From contig JASCOV010000012.1 in the NCBI GenBank assembly GCA_029960045.1, positions 81,196-145,195 on the forward strand: 64,000 bases of DNA, written 5' to 3'. Below are positions 62,290 to 64,000 of the stretch, in pieces; positions within the stretch are counted from its first letter, which is position 1; every line of letters starts with the position of its first letter. This stretch comes from Flavobacteriaceae bacterium PS02293 (lineage in GTDB: Bacteria > Bacteroidota > Bacteroidia > Flavobacteriales > Weeksellaceae). The notes beneath the pieces were generated by a model. The model was not told the DNA's origin and searched no databases. It saw nothing but the letters and a program-made list of their open reading frames with translations. The position numbers were made by a program, and so were the translations under genes.

Positions 62290-63894
62290 ATGAAAAAACT
62301 AATTAACGCCATTTTTGTGTTTGCAATATTAGCAGCAAACGCACAGATTTCGCATTCCTCTGTAGCTCAAATTGTACCTCAAGGTCCATCACAAATTTCG
62401 TATTCATTTGAGACACAAACTACAGATTTTCAGACTACGACTGAGGGTGCTTACCAAATTGTGAAAACTGACCAAAGTAGAAGTTATACATCTCTGGTAG
62501 GGTCACCACAATTACCGGTATTTACAAAAAAATTAGTACTTCCCGCAGGAAGTATTGTTACTAATGTTCTTATTAACAATCAAAATGAGGAACTGATCGA
62601 TAGTAATATTTTATTATATCCGACTCAGCCACCAGGAAACTGGGTATCTTCTTCATCTTTCGTTGCTCCGGATCAATCTGTATATAATTCATCTGCTGCA
62701 TACCCGGCGAGTACTGGTGTGAAAATTGCAGATGAAGTGAGTCAGGGTTATCATTTAGTAACTTTAGAAATTTGCCCTTTTAAATATATACCTGTTCAGA
62801 AAAGACTATCATTATATCGTACCATTAATATTACAGTAAAATACACTGTAGGAAGTATTGAATATCAGGAGAAAATAACGAAATTTCGAAGTAATCTTAA
62901 TAAAGAGTGGGTGGCATCAAACGTCGCAAATCCGCAATTATTAAATTCGATTGCGGTGACCGCAAAAAATGTGTTGGACACTCCTACGGAAACTGATAAG
63001 ATTGTTTTACATTGGAAACCTTCAAAGTATGGTGATGTTCCAGATTATATTATTATTACAAACGAAACATTGAAACCTTATTTTAAAGTTTTGAAAGATT
63101 ACAAAACAAAAAGAGGTCTTCCCACCTTACTTGTAACTACAGAACAGATCTACGCTAACTATTCGGGTGTAGATAATGCCGAAAAAATTCGTAATTACCT
63201 CAAAGCGGCTCATTATTATTGGGGGGCAGGTTTATTTGTGCTTTTGGCTGGAGACACGGATGTTATACCTGCAAGAATTGGCTATTATGACTTTGAGGGA
63301 CAGTCTAAAGAAGAAAAGATGTCGACGGATTTATATTATTCAGATGTCTATAAACCCAATACAACTAATTATAACTGGAATGCGAACGGAAACAGCCGCT
63401 TTGGTGAAAGTATAAACTACGGTAATGTTGATGGTGTTGAAATGGGAATGGAAAATTACATCGGACGAGCACCCATAAATAATGCGGAGGAATCTCAAAA
63501 CTTTATTCAAAAGATTATCACCTATGAAAACTTAACCGGAGTAAGTGATAAAAGTTATGTTAAAAATATGTTATTCCTTGGTTCATATCTTCATCACATA
63601 AATGCTGGTGAAGCTACAAGTGTGGGCGGTCAACCTTGGCATGATTATCTTGGAAATCGACCTTTTTTGTTTAATAATTCCGCTTTAAAAATATGGAAGC
63701 TCTATGATGACTATCTTGGAAATGCTGTTAACACCTTTATTGGTAATGAAGAATTAGATAAGGTAAATACAATCGACCGTATGAATAATGGTAAGTCTGG
63801 TATTGGAAAGTTTCATTTGGTGAGTCACTTTGATCATGGCGGTCCCTTTGGTATAGGAGTTTCTGGTGAAATGTGGAAAAGACGGTCAAATTGA
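62290..63894 (+). pseudogene. Gingipain-like (C25) cysteine protease truncated by insertion
   Basis: The signal peptide ends near ANAQ (about 19), then a propeptide-like region (about 30-240) and the C25 catalytic domain from about 250, with YIIITNETLKPYFKVL and LLAGDTDVIPAR. The catalytic His of the DHGG motif is His516 (SHFDHGGPFG). The nucleophilic Cys and the T9SS sorting domain should follow but the frame turns into foreign sequence after GEMWK and stops at 63894, inside the first TGACCAC repeat of the flanking element. The preserved part is intact, so the insertion may be recent. The product lacks its nucleophile and so would be inactive. Confidence 0.8.
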
Positions 63895-64000
63895 CCACCT
63901 AATTTCGGAGTAAATTGACCACTGATTTCGGAGCAAAGTGACCACCACTTTCCGGTTCAAAATGACCACCTGTTATCTGGGTTATATTTGAGATAAAAAC
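63880..64000. mobile_element. Probable left or right end of an IS21-type insertion sequence
   Basis: Four TGACCAC motifs at 63892, 63916, 63939 and 63963 (spacing 24, 23, 24 bases), within units of the type AAATTGACCACxxATTTCGGAG. IS21-family ends are known for several such terminal repeats. The exact boundary is within about 63880-63892. The transposase genes lie beyond the window. No other explanation for the repeats in the middle of a protease gene is apparent. Confidence 0.65.

Noticed and set aside
63892..63969. Four evenly spaced TGACCAC repeats as a CRISPR array
   Set aside because: Units are only about 24 bases in total, with no spacer-sized unique sequence. They fit IS terminal repeats that interrupt a gene.

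Overview
The window is chromosomal DNA of a member of the Bacteroidota, most likely a Flavobacteriia of the Chryseobacterium type (Weeksellaceae). The signs are low G+C content, SusC/SusD pairs, hybrid two-component regulators, ECF sigma/FecR pairs, type IX secretion (T9SS) sorting domains, DUF11 surface proteins and promoters of the TAnnTTTG type. No rRNA, tRNA or CRISPR array was recognised. Everything here is read from sequence alone; no database search was possible.

Layout. 1-3.6 kb: the 3' part of an ABC-2 permease gene facing a DASS transporter/porin operon. 4.6-6.3 kb: a TPR-AraC membrane regulator. 6.7-14.1 kb: a row of secreted, repeat-rich surface proteins. 14.4-18.6 kb: two paralogous double-HTH genes bracketing a block with an SDR oxidoreductase, a DoxX-like protein, a SnoaL-like lipoprotein, an outer-membrane protein and a TMEM175-type channel. 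19.1-42.2 kb: a large polysaccharide utilisation locus (PUL). 42.4-50.0 kb: an ECF sigma/FecR-controlled SusC/SusD locus with a histidine acid phosphatase. 50.2-55.6 kb: small membrane, cupin and Ig-like or lipoprotein genes, followed by a hybrid histidine kinase at 55.9-58.9 kb. 59.1-60.4 kb: a decayed serine recombinase and a dispersed repeat. 61.0-63.9 kb: a T9SS beta-propeller protein and a gingipain-like (C25) protease cut short by what looks like the end of an IS21-type element that runs off the window.

The PUL is the centre of interest. The minus-strand arm has a PKD/CBM6 surface lipoprotein, a BglX-type GH3, a clan GH-A enzyme resembling GH50 agarases, a second GH3 and a small T9SS binding protein. 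The plus-strand arm has a mannonate-oxidoreductase-like SDR, mannonate dehydratase (UxuA), a hybrid two-component regulator, SusC, SusD, a GH2 with the beta-glucuronidase NxK motif and a GH5. Together they suggest uptake and breakdown of a beta-linked glucan that carries glucuronic acid, with the released uronate entering the mannonate route. The four transcription units of this PUL share a promoter layout: a TTACCCC-centred element ending 55-57 bases upstream of the last base of a TAnnTTTG-like -7 box. This looks like the operator of the PUL's own regulator and appears to be the most informative undescribed signal in the window.

Other regulatory structure includes a duplicated GGTTGACGATTT/TCTGCGTAAT promoter motif in the ECF locus, a 13-base direct repeat with 21-base period upstream of the lipoprotein operon beside the second hybrid kinase, and a 71-base dispersed repeat at 18.9 and 60.3 kb. 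That repeat brackets about 41 kb and has a recombinase relic beside its right copy.
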